Shown here in pieces: positions 53,056-61,875 of a stretch of 64,000 bases of DNA (position 1 is its first letter; every line of letters begins with the position of its first letter). The stretch is taken from the NCBI RefSeq assembly GCF_001264245.1, contig NZ_CP011339.1, positions 310,001-374,000 on the forward strand, written 5' to 3'. Under the pieces are notes generated by a model. It worked only from the letters and a program-made list of their open reading frames with translations, was not told the DNA's origin and did not search any database. Both the position numbers and the translations under genes were made by a program. Source of the stretch: Microcystis panniformis FACHB-1757 (GTDB lineage: Bacteria > Cyanobacteriota > Cyanobacteriia > Cyanobacteriales > Microcystaceae).

Positions 53056-54483
53056 ATGGATTTACTTGCCAATCCCGTTGCTTTGTCGCGGATACAATTC
53101 GCCATCACCGCTATTTTCCATATGCTTTGGCCGGTGTTAACCACTGGTATGGGCATTTATCTAGTCATTGTCGAAGGATTATGGCTAAAAACTCGCAATC
53201 CTGACTACTATCATCACGCTCGCTTCTGGTCAAAACTCTACATTCTCAATTTCGGCATTGGAGTTGCTTCTGGTTTACCGATGGCTTTTCAGTTTGGCAT
53301 GAATTGGGCGCCTTTTTCGGAAGCAGTGGGGGACTTTTTCGGAACTATCCTCGGTTTCGAGGGAACCATGGCCTTTATGCTAGAGGCTAGTTTTCTAGGA
53401 ATTATGTTGTTTGGTTGGGGACGAGTTCCCCCTTTAATTCACTTCCTAGCGACAATTCTCGTCGCTTTCGGGGCTAATCTTTCCACTTTCTGGATTTTAA
53501 CCGCTAATTCTTGGCTGCAAACCCCCGCCGGTGGCATCTTCGTGGATGGTAAATTTATCGTTCAGGATTACCTACAAGCGATTCTCAATCCCTTCATGGT
53601 TAATAGTTTCCTGCATATGTTTTTCGCTACTCTGGAAACTTCTCTTTTCGTCATTGGTGGGATTAGTGCTTGGTATTTGCTCAATAAACGTCACATTAGC
53701 TTTTTTAGTCGTTCTCTCAAAATTATTCTTACTCTAGCGATTGTTATCGCCCCCTTGCAAATTTTTGTCGGTCATCTTAGTGCCGAACAAGTGTATCACT
53801 ATCAACCGGCTAAATTAGCCGCCATGGAAGCGCAATGGGAAACCATTCCTGCGGGAGAAACTGCCGGTTGGAGTTTGGTTGCTTTACCCAAGGATAAAGC
53901 GGAGACAAATAGCTGGGAAGTGAAGATTCCTAATGCTTTGGGTTATCTTTTGGAATTAAAACCCAAGTTATCGGAACCTGTTCTGGGCTTAAAAACGTGG
54001 AAATACGAAGACAGACCGCACATGGTGGGGCTAATCTATTATTCCTTCCGGATTATGGTCGCTATCGGTCTTTTTCTCGCGTCTTTAATGGCTGTAACTG
54101 TCGGGCAATGGCTGCGCGGTCAATTATCTAACGAAAAAATCGACAGTCAAAAATGGTTACTACGCGCTTGGGTTTTTGCGGCCCCTCTGGGTTATCTTGC
54201 GGTTGAAACCGGTTGGATTGTCCGTTGTGTCGGTCGTCAACCCTGGACGGTTTACAATCAAATCCGGACGGTGGATGCTGCTTCTAAACTGCCCGCAGGC
54301 GAGATTTTAACCTCTTTAATCGGAATTACGGCGATTTATGTCGTTTTCTTGGTTTCTGCTCTCTATTTCGGTAGTCTTATTATCCGTCAGGGACCCAATC
54401 TTAACTTACCACTGCCGGGGACTCAACAGGAAACAGTGACCTCACAGGAAGCGAATCCCCGTTCCCTAGAAGCGCAACAATAG
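53056..54483 (+). CDS. cydA: Cytochrome bd-type quinol oxidase subunit I
   Basis: This is a 475-residue membrane protein with about nine helices. Conserved segments are LSRIQFAITAIFHMLWPVLT (N-terminal His), NFGIGVASGLPMAFQFGMNW, LEASFLGIMLFGWGR, FFATLETSLFVIGGIS and the GRQPWTVYNQIRT signature. The quinol-loop is short, as in the cyanide-insensitive/cyanobacterial type. It reduces O2 using plastoquinol or ubiquinol-like donors and helps thylakoid or cytoplasmic redox balance. It is followed by cydB after eight bases. A divergent upstream region separates it from mnmG. Confidence 0.93.
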   Translation: MDLLANPVALSRIQFAITAIFHMLWPVLTTGMGIYLVIVEGLWLKTRNPDYYHHARFWSKLYILNFGIGVASGLPMAFQFGMNWAPFSEAVGDFFGTILGFEGTMAFMLEASFLGIMLFGWGRVPPLIHFLATILVAFGANLSTFWILTANSWLQTPAGGIFVDGKFIVQDYLQAILNPFMVNSFLHMFFATLETSLFVIGGISAWYLLNKRHISFFSRSLKIILTLAIVIAPLQIFVGHLSAEQVYHYQPAKLAAMEAQWETIPAGETAGWSLVALPKDKAETNSWEVKIPNALGYLLELKPKLSEPVLGLKTWKYEDRPHMVGLIYYSFRIMVAIGLFLASLMAVTVGQWLRGQLSNEKIDSQKWLLRAWVFAAPLGYLAVETGWIVRCVGRQPWTVYNQIRTVDAASKLPAGEILTSLIGITAIYVVFLVSALYFGSLIIRQGPNLNLPLPGTQQETVTSQEANPRSLEAQQ

Positions 54484-54491
54484 GAGGAACT

Positions 54492-55505
54492 ATGGAACCG
54501 TTACAGTATTTTTTGCCACAAATTTGGTTTTTTATTCTGGGTTTATTCCTGTTTCTCTACGTCCTCCTCGATGGTTTTGACTTGGGGGTAGGAATTCTTT
54601 CCCTGACTTCCTCCTCCGAGAAGCGTCGCAGTATTTTAATGACCAGTTTGGGCAATGTTTGGGATGCTAACGAAACTTGGATTGTCTTGATGGGTGGTTC
54701 CCTGTTTGGGGCGTTTCCCCTAGCTTACGGGACAATTTTAAACGCTTTATACCTGCCAGCAGTGATTATGGTAGTGGGGCTGTTATTTCGGGCTGTTTCC
54801 TTCGAGTTTCGTGAACATTCTCGTCGCAAGTTGTTCTGGAATTATGCCTTCGGACTCGGCAGTTTTTTGGCCGCTTTGGGGCAAGGATTCGCCCTCGGTG
54901 CGGTTTTTGAGGGCATTAAAGTGGATGAATTGGGTCATTTTGCCGGCGGTCCCTTTGATTGGTTAACATGGCGATCGATTCTAGTTTCTTTAACTTTAAT
55001 CCAAGCTTATGTTTTAGTGGGTTCCACTTACCTAATTCTGAAAACTACGGGGAATTTACAGGAAGTTCACTATAAAACGGCAAAAATCGCCGCTATTACC
55101 ACTTTTATCGGTGCTATCTTTATCACTATCAGTACGCCGCTGCTTTCTGACCATATCCGTCAGCGTTTATTTGACCCTCGACTAATTTACATCTTTATCC
55201 TCATCCCGATTTTAGCTGTGGTCTTACTGGGTTTATTACTGCGGAGTTTGCAACTAAAGGAAGAAAACACTCCGATGGTGTGGACAGTATTGCTGTTTAT
55301 GCTCTCTTTTATCGGTTTGGGATTGTTGATTTTTCCCGATATTATTCCCCCGTCCGTGACAATTTATCAAGCGGCGGCCGCCCCTAGTTCTTTGGTGTTT
55401 ATGCTGACTTTTGTGGTTTTTTTAATCCCAATTTTACTAGCTTATACAGTTTATAATTACATCGTTTTTCGGGGTAAAATTACTGCTGAATCCTACGGAG
55501 AATAG
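54492..55505 (+). CDS. cydB: Cytochrome bd-type quinol oxidase subunit II
   Basis: This 337-residue subunit has the CydB opening FFILGLFLFLYVLLDGFDLG, then NVWDANETWIVLMGGSLFGA and FREHSRRKLFWNYAFGLGSF. About eight hydrophobic helices are present. It forms the heterodimer with CydA. An AGGAGG-like site (TAGGAGGAACT) lies just upstream of ATG 54492. Confidence 0.93.
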   Translation: MEPLQYFLPQIWFFILGLFLFLYVLLDGFDLGVGILSLTSSSEKRRSILMTSLGNVWDANETWIVLMGGSLFGAFPLAYGTILNALYLPAVIMVVGLLFRAVSFEFREHSRRKLFWNYAFGLGSFLAALGQGFALGAVFEGIKVDELGHFAGGPFDWLTWRSILVSLTLIQAYVLVGSTYLILKTTGNLQEVHYKTAKIAAITTFIGAIFITISTPLLSDHIRQRLFDPRLIYIFILIPILAVVLLGLLLRSLQLKEENTPMVWTVLLFMLSFIGLGLLIFPDIIPPSVTIYQAAAAPSSLVFMLTFVVFLIPILLAYTVYNYIVFRGKITAESYGE

Positions 55506-55516
55506 ATGAGGTTGCC

Positions 55517-55784
55517 GATTTCAGACATGAATCTTCTTTGGTGGTATTTTTAAAGGGAAACTCTCGGCTAAAATCGGGCTTTACTTTCGATTTTATCATT
55601 CAATCCAAGCTTTTGGGGGGTAGAACCCCCGCGCATTATTTCTTCAGTGGGATGCTTACAGGCAGTTGTTGATACATTTGTAATGATTTAAGAGTCAATA
55701 ATAATTGCTGATTGTCGGTATTTATGCAAATGACAGATTTCAGACATGAATCTTCTTTTGTGGTATTTTTAAAGGGAGACTCTC
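55517..55784. repeat. 49-bp direct repeat pair downstream of cydB
   Basis: GATTTCAGACATGAATCTTC through TTTTTAAAGGGA(A/G)ACTCTC occurs at 55517-55565 and 55736-55784, with three mismatches at most. It contains no gene. The stretch between (55566-55735) shows nothing recognised. It may be a duplicated 3' regulatory segment or an insertion footprint. Confidence 0.8.
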
Positions 55785-55805
55785 TAAGCTGATGCTAAAC
55801 TGTAT

Positions 55806-56309
55806 TTACTCTAGGAGATCTTTGGGTGTAATTAATTCGTAACGCTCGAAGGGTTGATGAATCCAAGGATTATCGGGGTAATATTCCACATAATAGTCAG
55901 GTTTGATTCTTGATGCCGCTTTGTACCAGATCACCGCAGTTTTGATATTGGTAATCCCGTATTTTTCCTGCAATAAAATCGAGGTTTTTTGGAGAGTAAT
56001 TCCCGAATCGACTAAATCATCCACTAATAACAAGGGACTCTTTAATTTGGCTTCGATCATGGCTAAATTCGAGGAAATAGTTAATTCTCCCCGAATTTGA
56101 TGATTTTGCCCCCCGTAGGAAGCAGCGTAGAGAATAGCTAGGGGTTGACGAAAAAGACGACAGAGAATGTCACCGACGCGCAATCCTCCCTTAGCTAAAC
56201 AGACAATCTGAGCAAATTGCCAACCAGAATGATCGATTTTTACTGCTAATTTTTCGATCAGACGATGGTATTCATCCCAAGAAACATAGACATCGGCCAT
56301 ATTTTCCAT
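55806..56309 (-). CDS. Phosphoribosyltransferase-domain protein
   Basis: This protein of about 167 residues from ATG 56309 (or 56300) has a PRT fold: IVCLAKGGLRVGDILCRLF at the N-terminal side and the PRPP-binding loop SPLLLVDDLVDSGITLQKTS. It resembles bacterial hypoxanthine/xanthine-type and 'putative' PRTs of cyanobacteria; the base substrate is not identifiable. The longer start at 56348 would overlap the upstream zinc-ribbon gene by 26 bases, and I reject it in favour of the MENMADVYV start. Confidence 0.82.
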   Translation of the reverse strand: MENMADVYVSWDEYHRLIEKLAVKIDHSGWQFAQIVCLAKGGLRVGDILCRLFRQPLAILYAASYGGQNHQIRGELTISSNLAMIEAKLKSPLLLVDDLVDSGITLQKTSILLQEKYGITNIKTAVIWYKAASRIKPDYYVEYYPDNPWIHQPFERYELITPKDLLE

Positions 56310-56322
56310 TCCCGATTCAGAA

Positions 56323-56556
56323 TTACTTATTTTCGGCAGGTCGATCACTACTCCAGGCCCACCAAACTCGATCGCATTGACAATGATAGAATTCCTGCCA
56401 TTTACGACGAGAATCTTCTCCTAAAACGGGAGCGCGGCGATTGATCCAAACGGCCTGAGCTTCTTTAGCTTTTGCCCCACAGTAAGGACAACAAAAATTG
56501 TAGGCGTGAACAGCATTCTCTGTCCAGTCAGGGGGAAAGGGACTAAAAGCATCCAT
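56323..56556 (-). CDS. Small zinc-ribbon-like protein
   Basis: This 77-residue protein has CCPYCGAKAKEA and a second Cys/His pair (EFYHCQCDRVWWAW), suggesting a zinc ribbon. It contains a tryptophan-rich C-terminus. I do not recognise a named family. It ends about 14 bases before the start of the phosphoribosyltransferase gene and may be co-transcribed with it. Confidence 0.6.
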   Translation of the reverse strand: MDAFSPFPPDWTENAVHAYNFCCPYCGAKAKEAQAVWINRRAPVLGEDSRRKWQEFYHCQCDRVWWAWSSDRPAENK

Positions 56557-56636
56557 AATCTCTAAAATATAAGAGTAATAACTAGAAAAACTGGGTCAAT
56601 AGATAATCTCCTTGTTTACTCTATCACTAAAAAAAT

Positions 56637-57326
56637 ATGGCTAAAGGGGATCAAATATACGCCTATCGGGAATTGCTCAATCTTCAGGGTGTTTATGCTC
56701 ATCATGGCATCGATTGCGGTGATGGTAGCGTCATTCATTACCGAAAACCGAGCGAGATTGTCGAACGAACTTCCCTAGAAACTTTTGCTAGGGGCGGTAA
56801 AATCTATGTGGTGCGCTATGTAGAGGTGGGATTTTCCTTTATCCCCGATGTGGTGGTAGAAAGGGCGCTAAGTCGTCTGGGGGAGCAGAAATATAATCTT
56901 CTTTTTAACAACTGCGAACATTTTGCCACTTGGTGTAAAACCGGTATTAGCAAAAGTCAACAGATAGAAGAATTTATCCCGATTATTACCCATTTACAAG
57001 CGGTGGGACTCTACGAACCTCTGAAAAAATCTCTCATCGGAGCCGACCCCAACAATGCCCAAACCCTGTTAACAGGGGCTTTAAGCAATCTTAAGGTCAG
57101 TTGGGATGAAATTCAACCCCAGTACAAAAAAGCCCTTCAAGAAGCAGAAACATGGAATCGAGTAGCGATCGAAGCTTTAAGCAAAAATCGCGATGATTTA
57201 GCCCGGGAAGCCCTGAAACGCAAGGTAGAAGCCAAAAAACAGGCAAAACGCCATCAGGAACAATTGGATCAAATAGCGGCCATGACCGAAAATGTTCTTA
57301 AAAGTCTGGTGATTGCTAACGGTTAG
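56637..57326 (+). CDS. LRAT-domain protein (NlpC/P60-like superfamily)
   Basis: In this 229-residue protein the first 120 residues are an LRAT-type thiol acyl/hydrolase domain. His in YAHHGIDCGDGSVIHYRKP is followed by the catalytic Cys in LLFNNCEHFATWCKTG (the NCEHF motif). The C-terminal part is a helical region ending in a Lys/Arg-rich coiled coil (REALKRKVEAKKQAKRHQEQ). Homologues include phospholipid acyltransferases and phage-defence or stress proteins; its substrate is unknown. It starts at ATG 56637 and is divergent from the zinc-ribbon gene. Confidence 0.82.
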   Translation: MAKGDQIYAYRELLNLQGVYAHHGIDCGDGSVIHYRKPSEIVERTSLETFARGGKIYVVRYVEVGFSFIPDVVVERALSRLGEQKYNLLFNNCEHFATWCKTGISKSQQIEEFIPIITHLQAVGLYEPLKKSLIGADPNNAQTLLTGALSNLKVSWDEIQPQYKKALQEAETWNRVAIEALSKNRDDLAREALKRKVEAKKQAKRHQEQLDQIAAMTENVLKSLVIANG

Positions 57327-57416
57327 TCTGGATGTCAGTAAACTGTTCAGTATCTAAACCTCTGCCAATTGCCTCGGTTGATTCCCCTCCACATCAGGTA
57401 ATTTTAGTCGCTCGCC

Positions 57417-57653
57417 ATGGAAATCTGGATTATTTTACGTTTTTCAATCGCCGCTGCCATTATCGCTTTAGTTTGCTGGTCTTTAACCAGTGCCGTGCGC
57501 GATAGTTGGCAAGTTGCCCGACGGATGCACTCCATCCCTTGCTCCCACTGCCGCTACTTTACCAACGATTATCGCCTCAAATGTAGTGTACAACCCAGGA
57601 GCGCCAACACCGAACAAGCGATCGACTGTGGCGATTATTTTCCTGATGCCTAG
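57417..57653 (+). CDS. Small membrane protein with conserved cysteines
   Basis: This 78-residue protein has one N-terminal membrane helix (ILRFSIAAAIIALVCWSL), followed by CSHCRYFTNDYRLKCSVQP and a further Cys in AIDCGDYFPD. Four to five cysteines after a helix suggest metal binding or disulfides on one side of a membrane. It belongs to a type often seen as a conserved cyanobacterial hypothetical. It precedes guaB3. Confidence 0.6.
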   Translation: MEIWIILRFSIAAAIIALVCWSLTSAVRDSWQVARRMHSIPCSHCRYFTNDYRLKCSVQPRSANTEQAIDCGDYFPDA

Positions 57654-57735
57654 TCTGCCATAATACCGAAAAGCTTTTCGAGATGGTGCGAAATTTGCTA
57701 GTCTAGGCTAAATAGGTCTGAAATAGTATAGAAAA

Positions 57736-58898
57736 GTGGATACAATTATTGGTCGGGGCAAAACAGCCCGTAGAGCTTACGGTATCGATGAAATCGCACT
57801 TGTACCCGGAGTGCGAACCCTCGATCCTAGTTTAGCCGATACCCGTTGGTCTCTCGGCAATATCGAGCGGGAAATCCCGATTATCGCCAGCGCTATGGAT
57901 GGGGTGGTGGATACTAAAATGGCCGTCCTTCTCTCCGAGTTGGGGGCGCTAGGGGTACTAAACCTCGAAGGTATTCAAACTCGTTACGAGGATCCTAACC
58001 CGATTCTTGATCGCATTGCGGCGGTCGGCAAAGCAGAATTCGTCGGTTTAATGCAGGAACTCTACGCAGAACCGATTAAACCGCAACTAATCGAGCTTCG
58101 TATCCAAGAAATTCAAGAAAAAGGCGGTATTGCGGCAGTTAGCCTCACCCCTGCCGGTGCCGTCAAATATGGTGCTATTGTTGCCCAAGCAGCAGCCGAT
58201 ATTCTCTTTGTCCAAGCAACGGTTGTTTCCACTGCCCATTTATCCCCGGAAGCTATCACCCCCCTCGATTTAGTGCAACTGTGCCAAGAAATGCCCCTTC
58301 CCGTGGTTTTGGGCAATTGCGTCACCTATGAAGTCGCCCTTAACCTGATGAAAACCGGGGCAGCCGGGGTTTTAGTCGGTATCGGTCCGGGGGCTGCCTG
58401 TACTTCTCGCGGCGTTTTAGGGGTGGGAGTTCCCCAGGCCACTGCTGTGGCCGATTGTGCCGCCGCTAGGGACGATTTTTTCCAAGAAACCGGTCAATAC
58501 GTCCCCGTTATTGCCGATGGCGGCATTATTACCGGCGGTGATATCTGCAAATGTATTGCCTGTGGCGCTGATGCGGTGATGATTGGTTCTCCCATTGCCC
58601 GCTCCTTGGAGGCACCGGGCCGCGGTTTTCACTGGGGTATGGCCACACCTAGTCCAGTTCTACCCCGGGGAACCCGGATTAGTGTGGGCAGTACGGGAAC
58701 TATTGCCGAAATCCTCGTTGGACCGGCAAAATTAGATGATGGTACTCATAACCTCTTGGGGCGCTGAAAACCAGTATGGGAACTTTGGGTGCTAAGAACT
58801 TAAAGGAAATGCAACAGGTGGAAGTGGTGATTGCCCCCTCGCTGCTGACGGAGGGTAAAGTCTATCAAAAGGCCCAGCAGTTAGGTATGGGTAAATAA
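57736..58898 (+). pseudogene. guaB3: GuaB3-type IMP dehydrogenase-related protein, frameshifted at C-terminus
   Basis: From GTG 57736 (the family start MDTIIGRGKTARRAYG) the frame is open to 58767, with IIASAMDGVVDTKMAVLLSE, the Cys loop GPGAACTSRGVLG and the phosphate loop IADGGIITGGDICK. It then ends DDGTHNLLGR. One extra G in the G4 run at 58758-58761 continues to ALKTSMGTLGAKNLKEMQQV and ends QQLGMGK at 58898, the normal C-terminus. GuaB3 is an IMPDH-family protein of cyanobacteria with incompletely known role. A homopolymer error is the likeliest reading. Confidence 0.85.
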
Positions 58899-59044
58899 AA
58901 GTTATCGGTGAACAGTGATCGGTTATCTGCTTCTCGGAGCAGTTTTTGATTTTTGCCAGAGATGGATTTTCTGCTTGGGATTACCATCACCTTCGGGTTC
59001 GGTTCTACCGACTGCCACTATCTCAAAAAACTGTTAAATTGGAA

Positions 59045-59165
59045 GGGAGCATCTCATTTATGCAAGCGAGTAATTATACTTGTCCCTAAAACTGGTTTCT
59101 AGCAAGGCTTTCAAAATAGCTTGACATAAAACCTGATTTAGGAGTTACAAAGGTGAAATGCTCCC
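59045..59165. mobile_element. 121-bp MITE with 8-bp target duplication
   Basis: Terminal repeats GGGAGCATCTCATTTATG and the inverted CAAAGGTGAAATGCTCCC bound the element. The flanking 8-bp direct repeat AATTGGAA (59037-59044 and 59166-59173) is perfect. It is non-coding. It lies between guaB3 and the DUF760 gene and could carry promoter signals for the latter. Confidence 0.9.
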
Positions 59166-59218
59166 AATTGGAAGAACCAAAAGGATAATTTAAAAAAATT
59201 GAGTTAAGGAGATCAAAG

Positions 59219-59560
59219 GTGTATAGAGAAAACGATCGCCCTCACAATTTATTCGGTACCGATAGTGAATTTTCCGAGAGTTTGTGGCAGTATGTCCAGA
59301 CCTTAAGTCCAGAAACAATCGCCCAACTCTCGAAACCGGAGTCCCAAGAGGTTTTTCAAGTGATGGAACGCAACATTATCGGACTTTTGGGCAACCTTCC
59401 TTCGGAACATTTCGGGGTCACTATCAGTACCAGTCGCGAACATCTGGGCCGGTTATTGGCCTCAGCAATGATGAGTGGTTACTTTCTCCGCAATGCTGAA
59501 CAGAGAATGAATTTTGAAAAATCCCTCGCTAGTCTCCAGAGTGGTTCTAGCGATGTTTAA
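59219..59560 (+). CDS. DUF760-family protein
   Basis: This 113-residue protein starts at GTG 59219, preceded by AAGGAG. It has SESLWQYVQTLSPETIAQLS then VMERNIIGLLGNLPSEHFGV and LGRLLASAMMSGYFLRNAEQ. The all-helical DUF760 family occurs in cyanobacteria and plastids; a role is not established. The DNA just upstream is a MITE. Confidence 0.8.
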   Translation: MYRENDRPHNLFGTDSEFSESLWQYVQTLSPETIAQLSKPESQEVFQVMERNIIGLLGNLPSEHFGVTISTSREHLGRLLASAMMSGYFLRNAEQRMNFEKSLASLQSGSSDV

Positions 59561-59664
59561 GGTTTAGCGGTAGTTAGTTTGAAAGGGAAAAAGAAGCAAT
59601 CAGATTTTAGTTACAAGATAACTTTGATCTGGTTAATAACTGATAACTGATAACTGATAACTGA

Positions 59665-61518
59665 TTAAAGACAGTTTTGCTGCCAGAGTAGTTCTTTTTC
59701 GATTCCCTGTTTTTCTCCGGGGGGGACAGTCCTTTCCCGCATGATATAAAGTTGCAGGGATTTAATTTGTTGATCACTACCGTGCTGCTGATTCCAGTTT
59801 TGACAGAGATACTGACCAAACTCTCCATAAACTGACCGACCGATAGCTCGATTAAGATTAATAAAATATACCCGCCACTGCATGGTTTTATACAAACGAT
59901 TGCGATCGCTATCCGTGGGTTTATCCCAAATTACCGGCTGTCCTTCTCTAAATATATCTACCGTGGAACCATCGGCTAATTGACTGACTGCCACAAACCA
60001 AGCATCATCGCGAGGGGGACTAGGGGAAAAAATAGTCCAATATTGGTCTAAACGGGTAACTCTTGCCAGAATATCAATTGTATTAAAAGTACGACGGGTG
60101 AGCAAGCGATCAAGAGACTTAATTAGAGGTGTATTTAAATCGCCTCTATCGACCGATTGCCGGACAAAACTGCGTAAATTCCAGATACTGGTCAACAAGA
60201 AGAAGAAAATTACCAAAATATTTAAAGGTAAAGAGGATTTAATCGTCAGGGGACGAAACTTGAGAGGTTTGGTGAAATTGCCCATAAAACGACGATGGGA
60301 GGCAATCCACTCATAAATTCTCGTTCCCAGGGTCATGAGGGGCGGTAAACGCAAAATTGGCGCTAAAAACCAGAAAATCGGCGAAAGACTGACAATATAA
60401 ACCAATGCTGACCATTTAAACCGACGTTTTCCCTGCCAATCTTCCACCACCCAAGAATTTTGGGCCACCATATCCTCGTATATTGAGGGGTTATCCTGCG
60501 CGACTAACAGGGGAGTGCCGGGTAAAATGAGAAACGTGCGGAGAAGATGAACAACTTTCTTGCAAAATCCACAATCTCGATCATAATTAATCCTTAAACC
60601 TTCCCTTTCTGGGTTTATTATCCGTTTTTGTCCCCAATCCCAGACAAGACTAGGTATGATGGGCAACCAATGGGTAACACTCAAGAAAGGGAAAACCCCT
60701 AAATGTAGAATCAGTGCAAAAACCGTATGCAAGAAAATAAAGGAAACTACGGCGATTATTTTAAATAAACTATTGCGAAAGGGAACAAACATCAATAGCG
60801 GACCGAACCATTCAAAGCCTAGGGCTGAAATTGTCAGGAATTTGAGGAATTGCTGCGGTAAAGTCAGTAAAAAACTCCCGAAAGCGGTAGCGTATTGATC
60901 GTAACTAAGAGAGTAATAAACGGCTGTACCGTCGGGCCACCAAGTCTCACTTTTGAGTTTAAAAACCACTGACCACATATAGATATAACACACCTGTATC
61001 ATAAAAGCCACCGTGGCAGCCGAAACTACGCGCTTGGGTAGGGGGTTGGGATTGGTGTTTAAGGCACTTTCCACGGAATAACAGGCACCGAGGGGTAAAA
61101 ACATCGCCCAGAATAATACTGCCCGGATTACGTCATCGGCGGCAAATAGTAACAGGGGGTTGCGATGATGTAAAGAGACGATTAGCGCCCAAGTGGCGAT
61201 CGTGGCTAAACGGGTATGATAGCCAATTAAAAGCAATAATGCGATCGCTATAGCGACAATAAACAGGATACTCTGCACCAGTACCGAGTCACTGAGAGCA
61301 AAAATCGACCAGTAAAAAGGACTAGCAGAAACTTTCGATAAGCTTCCTAGGGGTAAAACCCCTAATTCGCTGTAATGGGCAGTTACTTGGCTAAAACGAA
61401 CTGATAAATCCACTAAAACCACTAACGCCAAGGCAATGCGAAATAAAGCCAGCGATCGCAGGTCAAACCCGAAAATCTCTGCCAGTCTTTGTCTAAATGA
61501 TTTTGTCATTATCGCCAT
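59665..61518 (-). CDS. HTTM-DCC fusion membrane protein
   Basis: This 617-residue protein has two parts. Residues 1-300 form an HTTM domain (four-plus membrane helices, vitamin K-dependent carboxylase-like; LALVVLVDLSVRFSQV, FLHTVFALILHLGVFPF). Residues from about 305 carry a DCC thiol-disulfide oxidoreductase domain (INYDRDCGFCKKVVHLLRTF, with the DxDCxFC motif). Two further hydrophobic segments follow, and a C-terminal soluble stretch is probably exported. Such proteins occur in cyanobacteria; the substrate is unknown. It runs on the minus strand and ends beside the TAACTGA heptamer repeats at 59636-59666. Confidence 0.85.
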   Translation of the reverse strand: MAIMTKSFRQRLAEIFGFDLRSLALFRIALALVVLVDLSVRFSQVTAHYSELGVLPLGSLSKVSASPFYWSIFALSDSVLVQSILFIVAIAIALLLLIGYHTRLATIATWALIVSLHHRNPLLLFAADDVIRAVLFWAMFLPLGACYSVESALNTNPNPLPKRVVSAATVAFMIQVCYIYMWSVVFKLKSETWWPDGTAVYYSLSYDQYATAFGSFLLTLPQQFLKFLTISALGFEWFGPLLMFVPFRNSLFKIIAVVSFIFLHTVFALILHLGVFPFLSVTHWLPIIPSLVWDWGQKRIINPEREGLRINYDRDCGFCKKVVHLLRTFLILPGTPLLVAQDNPSIYEDMVAQNSWVVEDWQGKRRFKWSALVYIVSLSPIFWFLAPILRLPPLMTLGTRIYEWIASHRRFMGNFTKPLKFRPLTIKSSLPLNILVIFFFLLTSIWNLRSFVRQSVDRGDLNTPLIKSLDRLLTRRTFNTIDILARVTRLDQYWTIFSPSPPRDDAWFVAVSQLADGSTVDIFREGQPVIWDKPTDSDRNRLYKTMQWRVYFINLNRAIGRSVYGEFGQYLCQNWNQQHGSDQQIKSLQLYIMRERTVPPGEKQGIEKELLWQQNCL

Positions 61519-61565
61519 AGGATGATGATTCCCTCCACTTCTTCAATAAACCTACTTTTTGACTC

Positions 61566-61875
61566 TCCCCCGCTAACCGCTCGCACGGTGTAGCGGGGGA
61601 TTCTTGGTTCATCTGCTCTTGACTAGATCAAACAGGTTTAACTGAACGATCCCCGTTAGATCGCCTCCGCAAGCGTTTTCTAACAGGGTCAGTCCGACCG
61701 CGTTTTTTCCTCGGTTCTCGATTACCTTCGCCGATGCCGTATCTCTCGGTTCGATGTGACCACAAGAATCGCATCGGTGAACTCTTTCCGATAACGACTT
61801 TTTACCAGTGAACGCGCCACAATTAGGACACTCTTGCGAAGTTCCGTTTTTATCAACCTTAAGATAATATCGCCA
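61566..61875 (-). pseudogene. tnpB: TnpB C-terminal fragment with right-end hairpin
   Basis: The minus-strand frame reads YYLKVDKNGTSQECPNCGAF, then RVHRCDSCGHIEPRDTASAK and VIENRG, the zinc ribbon and last RuvC Asp of TnpB; a Pro replaces the usual residue before RDTASA. It ends LLENACGGDLTGIVQLN. Past the stop at 61609 is AAGAATCCCCCGC with a matching hairpin ending TCAA (61566-61605), the IS605 right end and candidate omegaRNA. The 5' part was removed when an IS30 element (61876-62959) landed here. Confidence 0.75.
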
